A program made the translations under genes and the position numbers. This document shows positions 15,859 to 24,090 of a DNA stretch of 34,055 nucleotides, in pieces. Position 1 is the first letter of the stretch; each line of letters starts with the position of its first letter. Location: positions 1 through 34,055 of the forward strand of contig NZ_JAAEDM010000055.1 in assembly GCF_018129065.1 (NCBI RefSeq). The letters are read 5' to 3'. The notes beneath the pieces are model-generated. The model searched no databases, had not been told where the DNA came from, and was given only the letters and a program-made list of their open reading frames with translations. This DNA comes from Neoroseomonas soli. GTDB taxonomy: Bacteria; Pseudomonadota; Alphaproteobacteria; Acetobacterales; Acetobacteraceae.

Positions 15859-16515
15859 ATGCCCGACACCTTCATCCCCCTCGCGCACGAGGCGCCGCGC
15901 GAAGCTTTCGCGCCCACCTTCCTCATCGCGGCGCTCGATGCCGCGCGGCGGGAGGCTGCCGCGCCGCCGCCGCCCGCGCCCCCGCTGCCGCCGCAGCATG
16001 ACCCGATGGAGGAAGTCCTCGCCGAGACGCGCCGACTCGCTCACGAGGAAGGCCGCGCCGAAGGGCTGCGCGAGGCCGCGGCGACGCAGGAGGCGCTGGC
16101 CGCCGAAGTCGCCCTGTCCATCGCCGGTGCTCTCGCCGACGCCCGCTCCGCCGCGGCCGAGGCGGCCACCCGGGTCGCGACCGACCTCGCTCGGCTCGTG
16201 CTCTCGATACTCGATACCGCCCTGCCGGGATTGGCGGCGGAGAATGGCGCGGCGCTCGCCGCCGGCTTCGGCCGCCGCCTCGCCCCCTTGCTGGAGACTG
16301 AGCCGGAGGCGCGCATACTCGTCGCCCCCGGCCTCGCGGAAGCGGCGCGCGCGCTGCTGCCGATGCAGGGCATCGCGGTGGCGGAGGATGCCGCCCTCGC
16401 GCCGGGCGATGCGCGCGCCGAATGGCGCGGCGGCGGCGCTGCCTTCGACCTCGCCGCCCGGCGCCGCGACATACGTGGCGTGCTGGACGCCGCCGGCCTC
16501 GGGCCCAGGGAGTAA
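15859..16515 (+). CDS. fliH: Flagellar export ATPase regulator FliH
   Basis: FliH controls the FliI export ATPase and links it to the rotor. The 218-residue protein has a Pro/Ala-rich N-terminus. An Ala/Glu-rich helical region follows (EVLAETRRLAHEEGRAEGLRE), as in the FliH stalk. The C-terminal domain ends WRGGGAAFDLAARRRDIRGV, resembling the FliH/YscL C-terminal pattern in which a W-R-G-G segment precedes a final helix. Sequence conservation in FliH is low, so position between fliG and fliN is an important part of the case. fliI is not in the window. Confidence 0.82.
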   Translation: MPDTFIPLAHEAPREAFAPTFLIAALDAARREAAAPPPPAPPLPPQHDPMEEVLAETRRLAHEEGRAEGLREAAATQEALAAEVALSIAGALADARSAAAEAATRVATDLARLVLSILDTALPGLAAENGAALAAGFGRRLAPLLETEPEARILVAPGLAEAARALLPMQGIAVAEDAALAPGDARAEWRGGGAAFDLAARRRDIRGVLDAAGLGPRE

Positions 16516-16518
16516 GCC

Positions 16519-16842
16519 ATGTCGGGCAATACGAGTTTCGAACCGCTTTCCGCCGCCTCCGAGGAAGCGAAGCAGGCTGCGAGCGCCCCGGCGCGGGAGC
16601 TGGAGGCCGTCTATGACATCCCCGTGCAGATCAGCGCCGTGCTCGGGCGCGCCACCATGCAGGTGTCGCAGCTGCTCAAGCTCGGCCGCGGCGCGGTGGT
16701 GGAACTGGACCGCAAGCTGGGCGAGGCGGTGGACATCTACGTCAACAACCGCCTCGTCGCGCGCGGGGAGGTGGTGATGGTGGACGACAACCGCCTCGGC
16801 GTGACGATGACCGAGATCGTGAAGTCGGACCGGGGCGTCTGA
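16519..16842 (+). CDS. fliN: Flagellar motor switch protein FliN
   Basis: FliN is a C-ring subunit with a SpoA fold. The 107-residue product has a disordered N-terminus of about 28 residues. The SpoA domain then reads [40 protein letters not shown] and [20 protein letters not shown], ending in GVTMTEIV. It begins 3 bp after the fliH stop and ends 1 bp before flbD. FliM, its partner, is not in this window. Confidence 0.96.
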   Translation: MSGNTSFEPLSAASEEAKQAASAPARELEAVYDIPVQISAVLGRATMQVSQLLKLGRGAVVELDRKLGEAVDIYVNNRLVARGEVVMVDDNRLGVTMTEIVKSDRGV

Positions 16843-16843
16843 G

Positions 16844-18220
16844 ATGTCGCGACTGCTGATCATCGGCTCGTTGGAGGCGGAACTCGGCACCGCCGCGCGC
16901 ATCGCCGCGGCGCGCGGCGCACGGCTGGCGACGGCGGAAGGCGTGGCCGCCGGCCTCGCGCGGCTGCGCGCCGAGGGCGCCGACCTGGTGCTGTGCGACG
17001 TGGTGCACGATGTCGCCTGGCTGGTGGCGCAGCTCGATGCCGAACGCATCGCCTGCCCCGTCGTCGCCTGCGGACGGCCGGACGATGCCGACGCCGCGGT
17101 GCGCGCCATCCGCGCCGGGGCAAAGGAATTCCTGCCGCTGCCGCCGGATGCGGACCTCATCGCCGCCATGTTGCAGGCGGTGGCCGCCGCGCCCGACCGG
17201 CCGGTGGTGCAGGACCCGGCGATGACGACGCTGCTCGCGCGCGCCGAACAGATCGCGCGCGCGGAAGCCTCCGTGCTCATCACCGGGGAAAGCGGCACCG
17301 GCAAGGAAGTCCTTGCGCGCCACATCCACGCCGCCTCCCGCCGCGCCAATGGTCCCTTCGTCGCGCTGAACTGCGCCGCGCTGCCCGAGAGCCTGCTCGA
17401 AAGCGAACTCTTCGGCCATGAGAAAGGCGCCTTCTCCGGCGCCGTCGCCGCGCGCAAGGGCAAGTTCGAACAGGCCGAGGGCGGCACGCTGCTGCTCGAC
17501 GAGATCGGCGAGATGGACCCACGCCTGCAGGCCAAGATCCTGCGTGCGATCCAGGAACGGGAGATCGACCGCCTCGGCGGCTCGGCGCCGGTGAGGGTGA
17601 ACGTCCGCATCCTCGCCGCGACTCATCGCGACCTCACGGCGGAAGTCGCCGGGGGACGGTTTCGCGAGGACCTGTTCTTCCGCCTTGCCGTGGTGCGGCT
17701 GCGCATCCCGTCGTTGCGGGAAAGGCCGGCGGACATCCTGCCGCTCGCCCGGCATTTCGCGAAGCGCTACGCCAAGGCGAACGGGCTGCCGGAACGCGGG
17801 CTCTCGACGGCGGCGGAAGTGCTGCTGCTCGGCCATGCCTGGCCGGGCAATGTCCGCGAACTCGAGAACACGCTGCACCGCGCGGTGCTGCTTGCCGAGG
17901 GCCCCTCGATCGGGCCGGAGGCGATCGACCTGCTGGAGACGGTGCCGACCCTCGCGCCCGCCGCCGCGCCCATCGCCGTCACCGCAGCCCACGCCGCGCC
18001 GCCCCCGGTCGCGGCGCTGGTCGGCCGGCGGATGGAGGAGGTGGAGCGCGACCTGATCATCGAGACGCTGTCCCACTGCCTCGGCAACCGCACGCGGGCG
18101 GCGGAGATGCTCGGCATCTCCATCCGCACGCTGCGCAACAAGCTGCACGAGTACCGCGCGGCGGGCGTGAATGTCCCACCGGTGCCGGGGCAGCCGCCCT
18201 ACAGCATGGCCGTGGGCTGA
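16844..18220 (+). CDS. flbD: Sigma-54-dependent flagellar transcription regulator FlbD
   Basis: FlbD activates sigma-54 promoters of late flagellar genes. The 458-residue protein has a receiver-like domain (about 1-120), an AAA+ domain and a C-terminal Fis-type helix-turn-helix ([19 protein letters not shown], about 416-434). In the AAA+ domain, Walker A is GESGTGKE (148-155), the sigma-54 contact loop reads GAFSGA (195-200) and Walker B is GGTLLLDE (213-220). The receiver resembles Caulobacter FlbD, sharing PVVACG and [13 protein letters not shown]. It lacks the acidic pair after strand 1 ([10 protein letters not shown]) and the conserved KP lysine (LP here), so normal phosphorylation is unlikely. 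It overlaps no gene but starts 1 bp after fliN. Likely targets are the sigma-54 promoters at 10408-10423 and 10519-10534. Confidence 0.93.
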   Translation: MSRLLIIGSLEAELGTAARIAAARGARLATAEGVAAGLARLRAEGADLVLCDVVHDVAWLVAQLDAERIACPVVACGRPDDADAAVRAIRAGAKEFLPLPPDADLIAAMLQAVAAAPDRPVVQDPAMTTLLARAEQIARAEASVLITGESGTGKEVLARHIHAASRRANGPFVALNCAALPESLLESELFGHEKGAFSGAVAARKGKFEQAEGGTLLLDEIGEMDPRLQAKILRAIQEREIDRLGGSAPVRVNVRILAATHRDLTAEVAGGRFREDLFFRLAVVRLRIPSLRERPADILPLARHFAKRYAKANGLPERGLSTAAEVLLLGHAWPGNVRELENTLHRAVLLAEGPSIGPEAIDLLETVPTLAPAAAPIAVTAAHAAPPPVAALVGRRMEEVERDLIIETLSHCLGNRTRAAEMLGISIRTLRNKLHEYRAAGVNVPPVPGQPPYSMAVG

Positions 18221-18223
18221 TCC

Positions 18224-20284
18224 GTGACGGCCATCGCCATCCCCGGCTGGCTGCGGCGCGTTCAGCCCGGCAACGACGTGGCGCTGGCGCTCGGCGTGGT
18301 GGCGCTGCTCACGGTGCTGGTGGTGCCGCTGCCAGTGCTGCTGCTGGACACGGGGCTGGCGCTGTCCATCACCCTGTCGGTGCTGGTGCTGATGACGTCG
18401 CTGTTCCTGCGGCGGCCGCTCGACTTCACCTCCTTCCCGACGCTGCTGCTGCTGACGACGCTGCTGCGGCTCGCGCTCAACGTCGCCACCACGCGCATCA
18501 TCCTCACCCACGGGCATGAGGGGGAAGGTGCCGCGGGGCATGTCGTCTCCGCCTTCGGCGGCTTCCTCATGGGCGGGGATGTCGTGGTCGGGCTGATCGT
18601 CTTCTCGATCCTTCTGGTGGTGAACTTCATGGTCATCACCAAGGGCTCGGGGCGCATCGCGGAAGTGGCCGCGCGCTTCAGCCTGGATGCCATGCCCGGC
18701 AAGCAAATGGCGATCGACGCCGACCTTTCCGCCGGCATCATCGACGAGAACGAGGCCCGCCGCCGTCGCCGTGAACTCGAGGAAGAAACCGGCTTCTACG
18801 GCGCCATGGACGGTGCCGCGAAATTCGTGCGCGGCGACGCCATCGCCGGGCTGATCATCACCTTCATCAACCTGCTCGGCGGCATGGCGATCGGCATCGC
18901 GCGGCACGGGCTGGGCTTCGCCGACGCAGCGCATGCCTTCTCCGTGCTCACGGTCGGCGACGGGCTGGTCACCCAGATCCCGGCGCTGCTCGTCTCGGTC
19001 GCGGCGGGCATCGTCGTGACCAAGGGCAGTACGGAAGGCACTGCGGACCAGGTGCTGGTCGGCCAGCTCGGCGCCGGGCCGAAGCCGCTTGCCATCGCGG
19101 CCGGGGCGGCGGGCGTGATGGGGCTGCTGCCAGGGATGCCGCTGCTGCCCTTCCTCGCGCTCGCAGGGGCGGCGGGCGCAGCGGCCTGGGCGAAGCACCG
19201 GCAGGACCTCGCGCCATCCGCGCCGCCCGATGCGCCCGGCATCGAGGCCGAACCGCCCATCGCGGACACGCTGCGCATCGACCTGCTGAGGCTCGAACTC
19301 GGCTACGGGCTGCTGTCGTTGGCCGCCGGCGATGCGCCGCGGCTGACCGAACAGATCAAGGGCCTGCGTCGCACCATCGCGCAGGAGATGGGCTTCGTCC
19401 TGCCCTCCGTCCGCATCCAGGACAACCTCTCGCTCGCGCCCGACACCTATGCCATCCGGGTGAAGGAGATCGAGGCCGGGCGCGGTCAGCTTCGTCCGCC
19501 GCTGCTGCTGGCCATCGACCCGGCGGGCGGCGTGCCTGACTTGCCCGGCGAACGCTGCAACGAGCCGACCTTCGGCTTGCCGGCCCTCTGGATCGAGGAA
19601 GCGCGGCGGGAGGACGCCCTCGCCCGCGGCTGCACGGTGGTGGACGCCGCCGGCGTCGTCGCCACGCACCTGACGGAACTGGTGCGGGAGAACATGGCGG
19701 AGCTTCTCTCCTTCGCCGAGACGCAGAAGCTGCTCGACGAGCTGCCGCCGGAACACCGCAAGCTCGTCGCCGACCTGGTGCCGGCGCAGATCGGCGTGGG
19801 CGGCATCCAGCGCGTGCTGCAGGCGCTGCTGTCGGAGCGCGTGTCGATCCGCGACCTGCCGACCATCCTCGAAGGCATCCAGGAAGCCTCGGCGGCCGGG
19901 GCGCGGTCGGTGCCTTCGATCCTCGGCATCGTGCGCACGCGGCTCGCGCGACAACTCTCGGATGCGGCGCTCGGACCGCATGGCTACGTGCCGATGGTCA
20001 CGCTTTCCGCCGATTGGGAGGTTGCCTTCACCGAATCCCTCATCGGCCCGCCGGAAGAACGCCAGCTCGCCATGGCGCCGTCCCGCCTGTCCGAATTCAT
20101 GCAGCGCCTGCGGGAAGTGTTCGACGCCGCCAATGCCGCGGGGGAACAGCCGGCCCTGGTCTGCTCCGGCCCGATCCGCCCGCATGTGCGCGCCATCGTC
20201 GAACGCTTCCGCCCGGCGACCGCCGTGCTCGCCCACACCGAGATCCACCCGCGCGCGCGCATCCGCACGGTGGGCTCGCTCTGA
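18224..20284 (+). CDS. flhA: Flagellar export protein FlhA
   Basis: FlhA is the large export-gate subunit of the flagellar type III apparatus. The 686-residue protein has about eight N-terminal membrane helices (to about 310). Between helices lies the conserved FHIPEP segment: GRIAEVAARFSLDAMPGKQM followed by AIDADLSAG (143-171), with R144, E147, D155, K160, D165 and D167 visible. The C-terminal cytoplasmic domain contains REALMRSQ-like regions, here VVATHLTELVRENMAELLSF and ARTRLARQLSD-type patterns. The start is GTG at 18224, 3 bp after flbD. Its TGA overlaps the flhF ATG by one base. Confidence 0.97.
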   Translation: MTAIAIPGWLRRVQPGNDVALALGVVALLTVLVVPLPVLLLDTGLALSITLSVLVLMTSLFLRRPLDFTSFPTLLLLTTLLRLALNVATTRIILTHGHEGEGAAGHVVSAFGGFLMGGDVVVGLIVFSILLVVNFMVITKGSGRIAEVAARFSLDAMPGKQMAIDADLSAGIIDENEARRRRRELEEETGFYGAMDGAAKFVRGDAIAGLIITFINLLGGMAIGIARHGLGFADAAHAFSVLTVGDGLVTQIPALLVSVAAGIVVTKGSTEGTADQVLVGQLGAGPKPLAIAAGAAGVMGLLPGMPLLPFLALAGAAGAAAWAKHRQDLAPSAPPDAPGIEAEPPIADTLRIDLLRLELGYGLLSLAAGDAPRLTEQIKGLRRTIAQEMGFVLPSVRIQDNLSLAPDTYAIRVKEIEAGRGQLRPPLLLAIDPAGGVPDLPGERCNEPTFGLPALWIEEARREDALARGCTVVDAAGVVATHLTELVRENMAELLSFAETQKLLDELPPEHRKLVADLVPAQIGVGGIQRVLQALLSERVSIRDLPTILEGIQEASAAGARSVPSILGIVRTRLARQLSDAALGPHGYVPMVTLSADWEVAFTESLIGPPEERQLAMAPSRLSEFMQRLREVFDAANAAGEQPALVCSGPIRPHVRAIVERFRPATAVLAHTEIHPRARIRTVGSL

Positions 20285-21201
20285 TGCGGCTGAAGGTCTT
20301 CCGCGCGGCGCGCATGTCCGACGCCATGGCGCTGCTGCGCGACGAACTGGGCGCGGAGGCGGTGATCCTCGACACCCGCCGCGTTGCCGGCGGCGTCGAG
20401 GTGACAGCGGCCCTCGAAGCCGAGGAGCCGGTCCTCATCCCGCCCGCGGCGGCACCGCCGCCGCCGGCGCCGCCGGCCGGGCCACTCGCCTTCCACAACC
20501 TGCCGGCATCGCTGGCGCTGGCGCTCGGCGCCGGGCCGCTCGATGCGGCGCTCGGCGCGACGCTCGGCTTCGCGCCGCTGCCCGAGGCGCGCGAGCGCCC
20601 CCTGATGCTGGTCGGCCCGCCGGGCGCCGGGAAGACGCTGACCTGCGCCAAGCTTGCCGCCCGGATGGTGATGCGCGGCGGGGCGCCGGTCGTCGCCACC
20701 ACCGACGGGCGGCGCGCCGGGGCGGCGGCGCAACTCGCGGCCTTCACGGGCGTGCTCGGGCTGACGCTGGCCGTCGCCCCCTCCATCGCCGCGCTTGGCA
20801 AGGCACTCAGCCTGCGCGGGCCGGGGCAGCCGGTGCTGGTCGATACCGCCGGCTGCGATCCCTTCGACCCGGCGCAGGCGGTCGCGCTGCGCGGCCTCGC
20901 CATGGCGGCCGGCGCCGATCTCGCACTGGTCCTGCCGGCCGGGCTCGATGCGCAGGAAGCCGCCGACCTCGCCCGCGCCTTCACCGCCCTCGGCGCGCGG
21001 CACCTGGTGCCGACCAGGCTGGATTCCGCCCGCCGCCTCGGTGCCGTGCTTGCCGCCGCCGAGGCCGGTCCGCTGCTGCTGACGGAGGCAGGCATTGGCC
21101 CCGATGTCGCCGACGGGCTTGAAGTCCTTTCGCCCGCGCGCCTCGCCGCGCGCCTCGCCGCCGCGCCGCGCCGCGGTGCCGTTCCGCTGGAAGCCGCCTG
21201 A
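20284..21201 (+). CDS. flhF: Flagellar SRP-like GTPase FlhF
   Basis: FlhF is an SRP-type GTPase that positions polar flagella. The 305-residue protein begins MRLKVFRAARMSDAMALLRD with ELGAEAVILDTRRVAGGVEV, the usual FlhF N-terminal domain. A Pro-rich linker and a short N domain follow. The G domain has P-loop GPPGAGKT (111-118), LVDTAG and VPTRLDSARRLG in place of the TKLDE motif. It is shorter than well-studied FlhF proteins. The ATG at 20284 shares one base with the flhA stop (TGATG). flhG follows with no gap. Confidence 0.93.
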   Translation: MRLKVFRAARMSDAMALLRDELGAEAVILDTRRVAGGVEVTAALEAEEPVLIPPAAAPPPPAPPAGPLAFHNLPASLALALGAGPLDAALGATLGFAPLPEARERPLMLVGPPGAGKTLTCAKLAARMVMRGGAPVVATTDGRRAGAAAQLAAFTGVLGLTLAVAPSIAALGKALSLRGPGQPVLVDTAGCDPFDPAQAVALRGLAMAAGADLALVLPAGLDAQEAADLARAFTALGARHLVPTRLDSARRLGAVLAAAEAGPLLLTEAGIGPDVADGLEVLSPARLAARLAAAPRRGAVPLEAA

Positions 21202-21969
21202 ATGAACGCCCTCGCGCCCCTCCCTGCCCCGGCTTCCGGCCGCATCCTCGCCATCGCCTCCGGCAAGGGGGGCGTCGGCAAGACCTGGTTCTCCATAACC
21301 CTTGCCCAGGCACTGGCGCGACACGGGTCGCGGGTGCTGCTGGTGGATGCCGACCTCGGCCTCGCCAATGTGGATGTGCAGCTCGGCTTCCAGCCGGCGC
21401 GCGACTTGTCCGCCGTCATTGCCGGCACCCTGGCGCCCGAGGACGCGGCCACCCGCCACCCCATGGCGGATATAGACATTCTCGCCGGGCGCTCCGGCTC
21501 CGGCGCGCTGGCGGCGCTGCAGGCGCCCGCGATCACGTCGCTGCTCGCCGCCATTGCCCGCGCCGCGGGGCGCTGGGACCGGGTGGTGGTGGATCTCGGC
21601 GCGGGGCTGGAGGCGCCGCAGCGCCGCCTCGCCGCCGCCGCCGATACGTTGCTGGTCCTCGCCACCGAGGAACCGACCAGCCTGACCGACGCCTATGCCG
21701 TGCTGAAGCTCCACGGCGTTGACCGGCCGGGCGGGGATGCGCGCGTCGTCGTCAATCTCGCCGGCGATGCCGCGGGCGGTGCTCGCACCCATGCGGCCCT
21801 GGCGCGGGCGGCCAGGACCTTCCTGAAGCGCGACATCCCGCTCGCCGGCGTGGTGCGGCGCGACGCCAAGGTGCGCGACGCCATCCGCCACCAGACGCCG
21901 CTGCTCACGCGCCACCCGGCCTGCCACGCGGCGCAGGACGTGGAGGCCATCGCCCGCACCCTCGCCTGA
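21202..21969 (+). CDS. flhG: Flagellar number regulator FlhG/FleN (MinD-like ATPase)
   Basis: FlhG is a MinD-type ATPase that works with FlhF to control flagellar number and C-ring assembly. The 255-residue protein carries the deviant Walker A SGKGGVGKT (residues 20-28), VLLVDADLGLANVDVQLG (Walker A' region) and VVVDLGAG (Walker B). The DQAxxLR-type N-terminal helix that stimulates FlhF elsewhere is not visible; the N-terminus is MNALAPLPAPASG. The ATG directly follows the flhF stop. It is the last flagellar gene of the plus arm; opgC starts 44 bp later on the same strand. Confidence 0.92.
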   Translation: MNALAPLPAPASGRILAIASGKGGVGKTWFSITLAQALARHGSRVLLVDADLGLANVDVQLGFQPARDLSAVIAGTLAPEDAATRHPMADIDILAGRSGSGALAALQAPAITSLLAAIARAAGRWDRVVVDLGAGLEAPQRRLAAAADTLLVLATEEPTSLTDAYAVLKLHGVDRPGGDARVVVNLAGDAAGGARTHAALARAARTFLKRDIPLAGVVRRDAKVRDAIRHQTPLLTRHPACHAAQDVEAIARTLA

Positions 21970-22013
21970 AGATTCCGTGACACTCGTGCCACTTGCGGCG
22001 CGGGAGGCTTCGG

Positions 22014-23192
22014 GTGTTCACCAGGACCATGCGCGCGCTCATTCGCTTCGACCGGGACCTGCGCGTGGACCTCGTCCGCGGCCTGGCGCTCTGGGCGATC
22101 TTCGTGAACCACACACCGGGGAACTGGCTGGGCGTCGTCACGCCGCGCAACTACACCCTCTCGGACGCGACCGAGGCCTTCGTCCTGCTCGCCGGCTATG
22201 CGGCGGGGCTCGCCTATGGCCGCACGATGGACCGCCAGGGGTGGTTCTTCGCCGCCTCCCGCGTCATGGGGCGGGTCTTCACCCTCTATGTCGCGCACAT
22301 CTTCCTGCTGGTGGTCTTCACCGCGCAGGTAGGGTTCTCGGCCGAGCGGCTGGATGCGGCGGCCTACCTGGACGAGCTGCACCTCGACCCCTTCGCCGCC
22401 GATCCCTACCGCGCACTGCTGGAGGCGTTGCTGCTGCGCTACCAGCCCTCCTTCCTCAACATCCTGCCGCTCTACATCACGGTGCTGGCGATGTTCGCGG
22501 TCGCCATGCCGCTGATCCGGCGGCCCTGGCTGATGCTGGGGCTCTCCGCCGCGCTATGGCTCGCCGCGCGGGTCTTCGACATCACCCTTCCGTCCTGGCG
22601 TGGGGAGGACTGGTTCTTCAACCCGCTTGCCTGGCAGTTGCTGTTCTTCATCGGCTGCGCGCTGGGCTACTCGCCGCCGGGCGGGGGGTCGGTCTCGGTC
22701 CCCTGGCGCCCCTGGGCCGGGGTGCTTTGCGCCGTGCTGCTGGTGGCGGGCGCCGCGATGACGGTGCTGATCTACTTCCTGTGGGATTTCGCCGAGGCGC
22801 GGCTGCCCGCCTTTGCTCCCTTCCTCGCGGCGATCGACAAGGCATCGCTGCACCCGCTGCGGCTCGGAACCATGCTGGCGCTGACCTACCTCGTCGCGCA
22901 CCTCGTCCCACGGGAAGCGGGGTGGCTGCGCAGCCGGGCGGCGGTGGTGATGGTGCTGATGGGCCAGCAGGCGCTGCCGGTGTTCTGCGCCGGGATAGCA
23001 CTCTCCTTTGCCGGCCGCATCGCGCTGGAGGTGGCGGAAGGGCCGCTGATGCAGGTCGCCGTCAATGTGGTGGGCCTCGCGGCGCTGGTCGGGATCGCCG
23101 TGCTGACCGCCTGGTACGGGATCGAGAAGTACGCGCCACGCCGCGCGGCACCTTCGCCCTTGCCGGCCGGCGCGCCGCCCGATAGGGGTTAG
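22014..23192 (+). CDS. opgC: OpgC-type membrane acyltransferase (PF10129)
   Basis: OpgC proteins are inner-membrane succinyltransferases that modify osmoregulated periplasmic glucans. This predicted 392-residue protein begins with FDRDLRVDLVRGLALWAIFV and NHTPGNWLG, has about ten hydrophobic helices and matches the OpgC layout. I chose GTG at 22014 because GGGAGG lies 6 nt upstream. A TTG at 21993 or an ATG at 22029 are alternatives. No glucan synthase (opgGH/ndvB) is nearby, so the substrate is unconfirmed. The SGNH-fold gene follows after 6 bp. Confidence 0.85.
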   Translation: MFTRTMRALIRFDRDLRVDLVRGLALWAIFVNHTPGNWLGVVTPRNYTLSDATEAFVLLAGYAAGLAYGRTMDRQGWFFAASRVMGRVFTLYVAHIFLLVVFTAQVGFSAERLDAAAYLDELHLDPFAADPYRALLEALLLRYQPSFLNILPLYITVLAMFAVAMPLIRRPWLMLGLSAALWLAARVFDITLPSWRGEDWFFNPLAWQLLFFIGCALGYSPPGGGSVSVPWRPWAGVLCAVLLVAGAAMTVLIYFLWDFAEARLPAFAPFLAAIDKASLHPLRLGTMLALTYLVAHLVPREAGWLRSRAAVVMVLMGQQALPVFCAGIALSFAGRIALEVAEGPLMQVAVNVVGLAALVGIAVLTAWYGIEKYAPRRAAPSPLPAGAPPDRG

Positions 23193-23198
23193 GCTGCC

Positions 23199-23933
23199 AT
23201 GCGCCGCGCCCTCCTCCTGCTGCTGGGGCTGTGCCTCGGCCTGCCGGCAGCGGCGGGCGAGGCGCCCGGCTGCGGCGCGCCGACCGAATACCTGCAATCC
23301 ACCCCCCTGCCAGCGACCGCGACGGGGCTGTCCACCGGGCTGTTGCGGATCCTCGCCGTCGGCACTTCCTCGATCACCGGCGCGGGGGCGAGCAGCCCCG
23401 CCGCCGCCTGGCCCGCCCGCTTCGAGGCCCTGCTGCGCGAACGCCGCCCCGACCTCGACCTGCGGATCGAGGTCCGCGGCGGGCGCGGCAGCACGGCCGC
23501 CGACCAGTGGCGCATGATCGAGGACGCGCTGCGCGCGGGGCCCCTCGACCTCGTCATCTGGCAGGCCGGCATGACCGAGGCGGTGCGCGGCCAGCCGATC
23601 GACGACCTTTCGGCCATCCTCGCGGACGGGCTGGACCGGCTGCATGCGCGCGGCGTGGATGCGGTGGTGATGGGCATCCAGTTCAGCCGCTTCCTGCGCG
23701 CCAATGCGGAGGTCGATCCCTATCGCGACGCGCTGCGCGTCACCGCCGCATCGCACAACGCGGCCTTCATCTCCCGCTACGACATCATGCGCGCCTGGGC
23801 CGAGGCCGGCACGGTGGACGTGGAGCGCGCGCCGCGCGACCGCCGCCCGGCCGAGATCGACAAGCTGAACGACTGCCTGGCGCGCGCCCTGGGTGCCTTC
23901 GTCAAGGACGGGGTGGAGGAGGCGCGGCGCTGA
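23199..23933 (+). CDS. SGNH/GDSL-like periplasmic protein, catalytic residues degraded
   Basis: This predicted 244-residue exported protein has a signal peptide (MRRALLLLLGLCLGLPAAAGE). Its fold pattern is that of an SGNH hydrolase: block I ILAVGTSSITGAGASS with the expected Ser, block II GGRGSTAAD, block III LVIWQAGMTEAV. The family normally has GTND at block III and a D-x-x-H near the C-terminus. Here block III reads GMTE and the C-terminal part (AEIDKLNDCLARAL) has no histidine. It may be an inactive or altered member. It is probably co-transcribed with opgC, so a role in envelope glycan modification or binding is a reasonable guess. Confidence 0.75.
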   Translation: MRRALLLLLGLCLGLPAAAGEAPGCGAPTEYLQSTPLPATATGLSTGLLRILAVGTSSITGAGASSPAAAWPARFEALLRERRPDLDLRIEVRGGRGSTAADQWRMIEDALRAGPLDLVIWQAGMTEAVRGQPIDDLSAILADGLDRLHARGVDAVVMGIQFSRFLRANAEVDPYRDALRVTAASHNAAFISRYDIMRAWAEAGTVDVERAPRDRRPAEIDKLNDCLARALGAFVKDGVEEARR

Positions 23934-23960
23934 CGCAACCAACAGCGGCGCCCGAACAGG

Positions 23961-23985
23961 CGGATCGCGGCCCGGCCGCGATCCG
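23961..23985 (+). terminator. Terminator-like hairpin after the opgC-SGNH unit
   Basis: Perfect 11-bp arms (23961-23971 and 23975-23985) close a CCG loop, 25 bp after the stop; a short GGGAGTTTG follows. The U tract is weak. It lies between convergent genes, so it could also serve fhs on the other strand. Confidence 0.55.
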
Positions 23986-24090
23986 GGAGTTTGAAGCGCG
24001 ACCGCGCCCAGACCAACCGCCGCCGCCGGCGCGCCGGTGCACGGCGCGCAAGCCAGGCGTGCGGATGCGCGCGCCGGCGCCTGAGGCCGA

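Noticed and set aside
16742-20248. 1168-residue minus-strand frame opposite flbD and flhA
   Set aside because: It is an Arg/His/Gln-rich shadow of strong sense genes, without domain character; long antisense frames are expected at this GC content.
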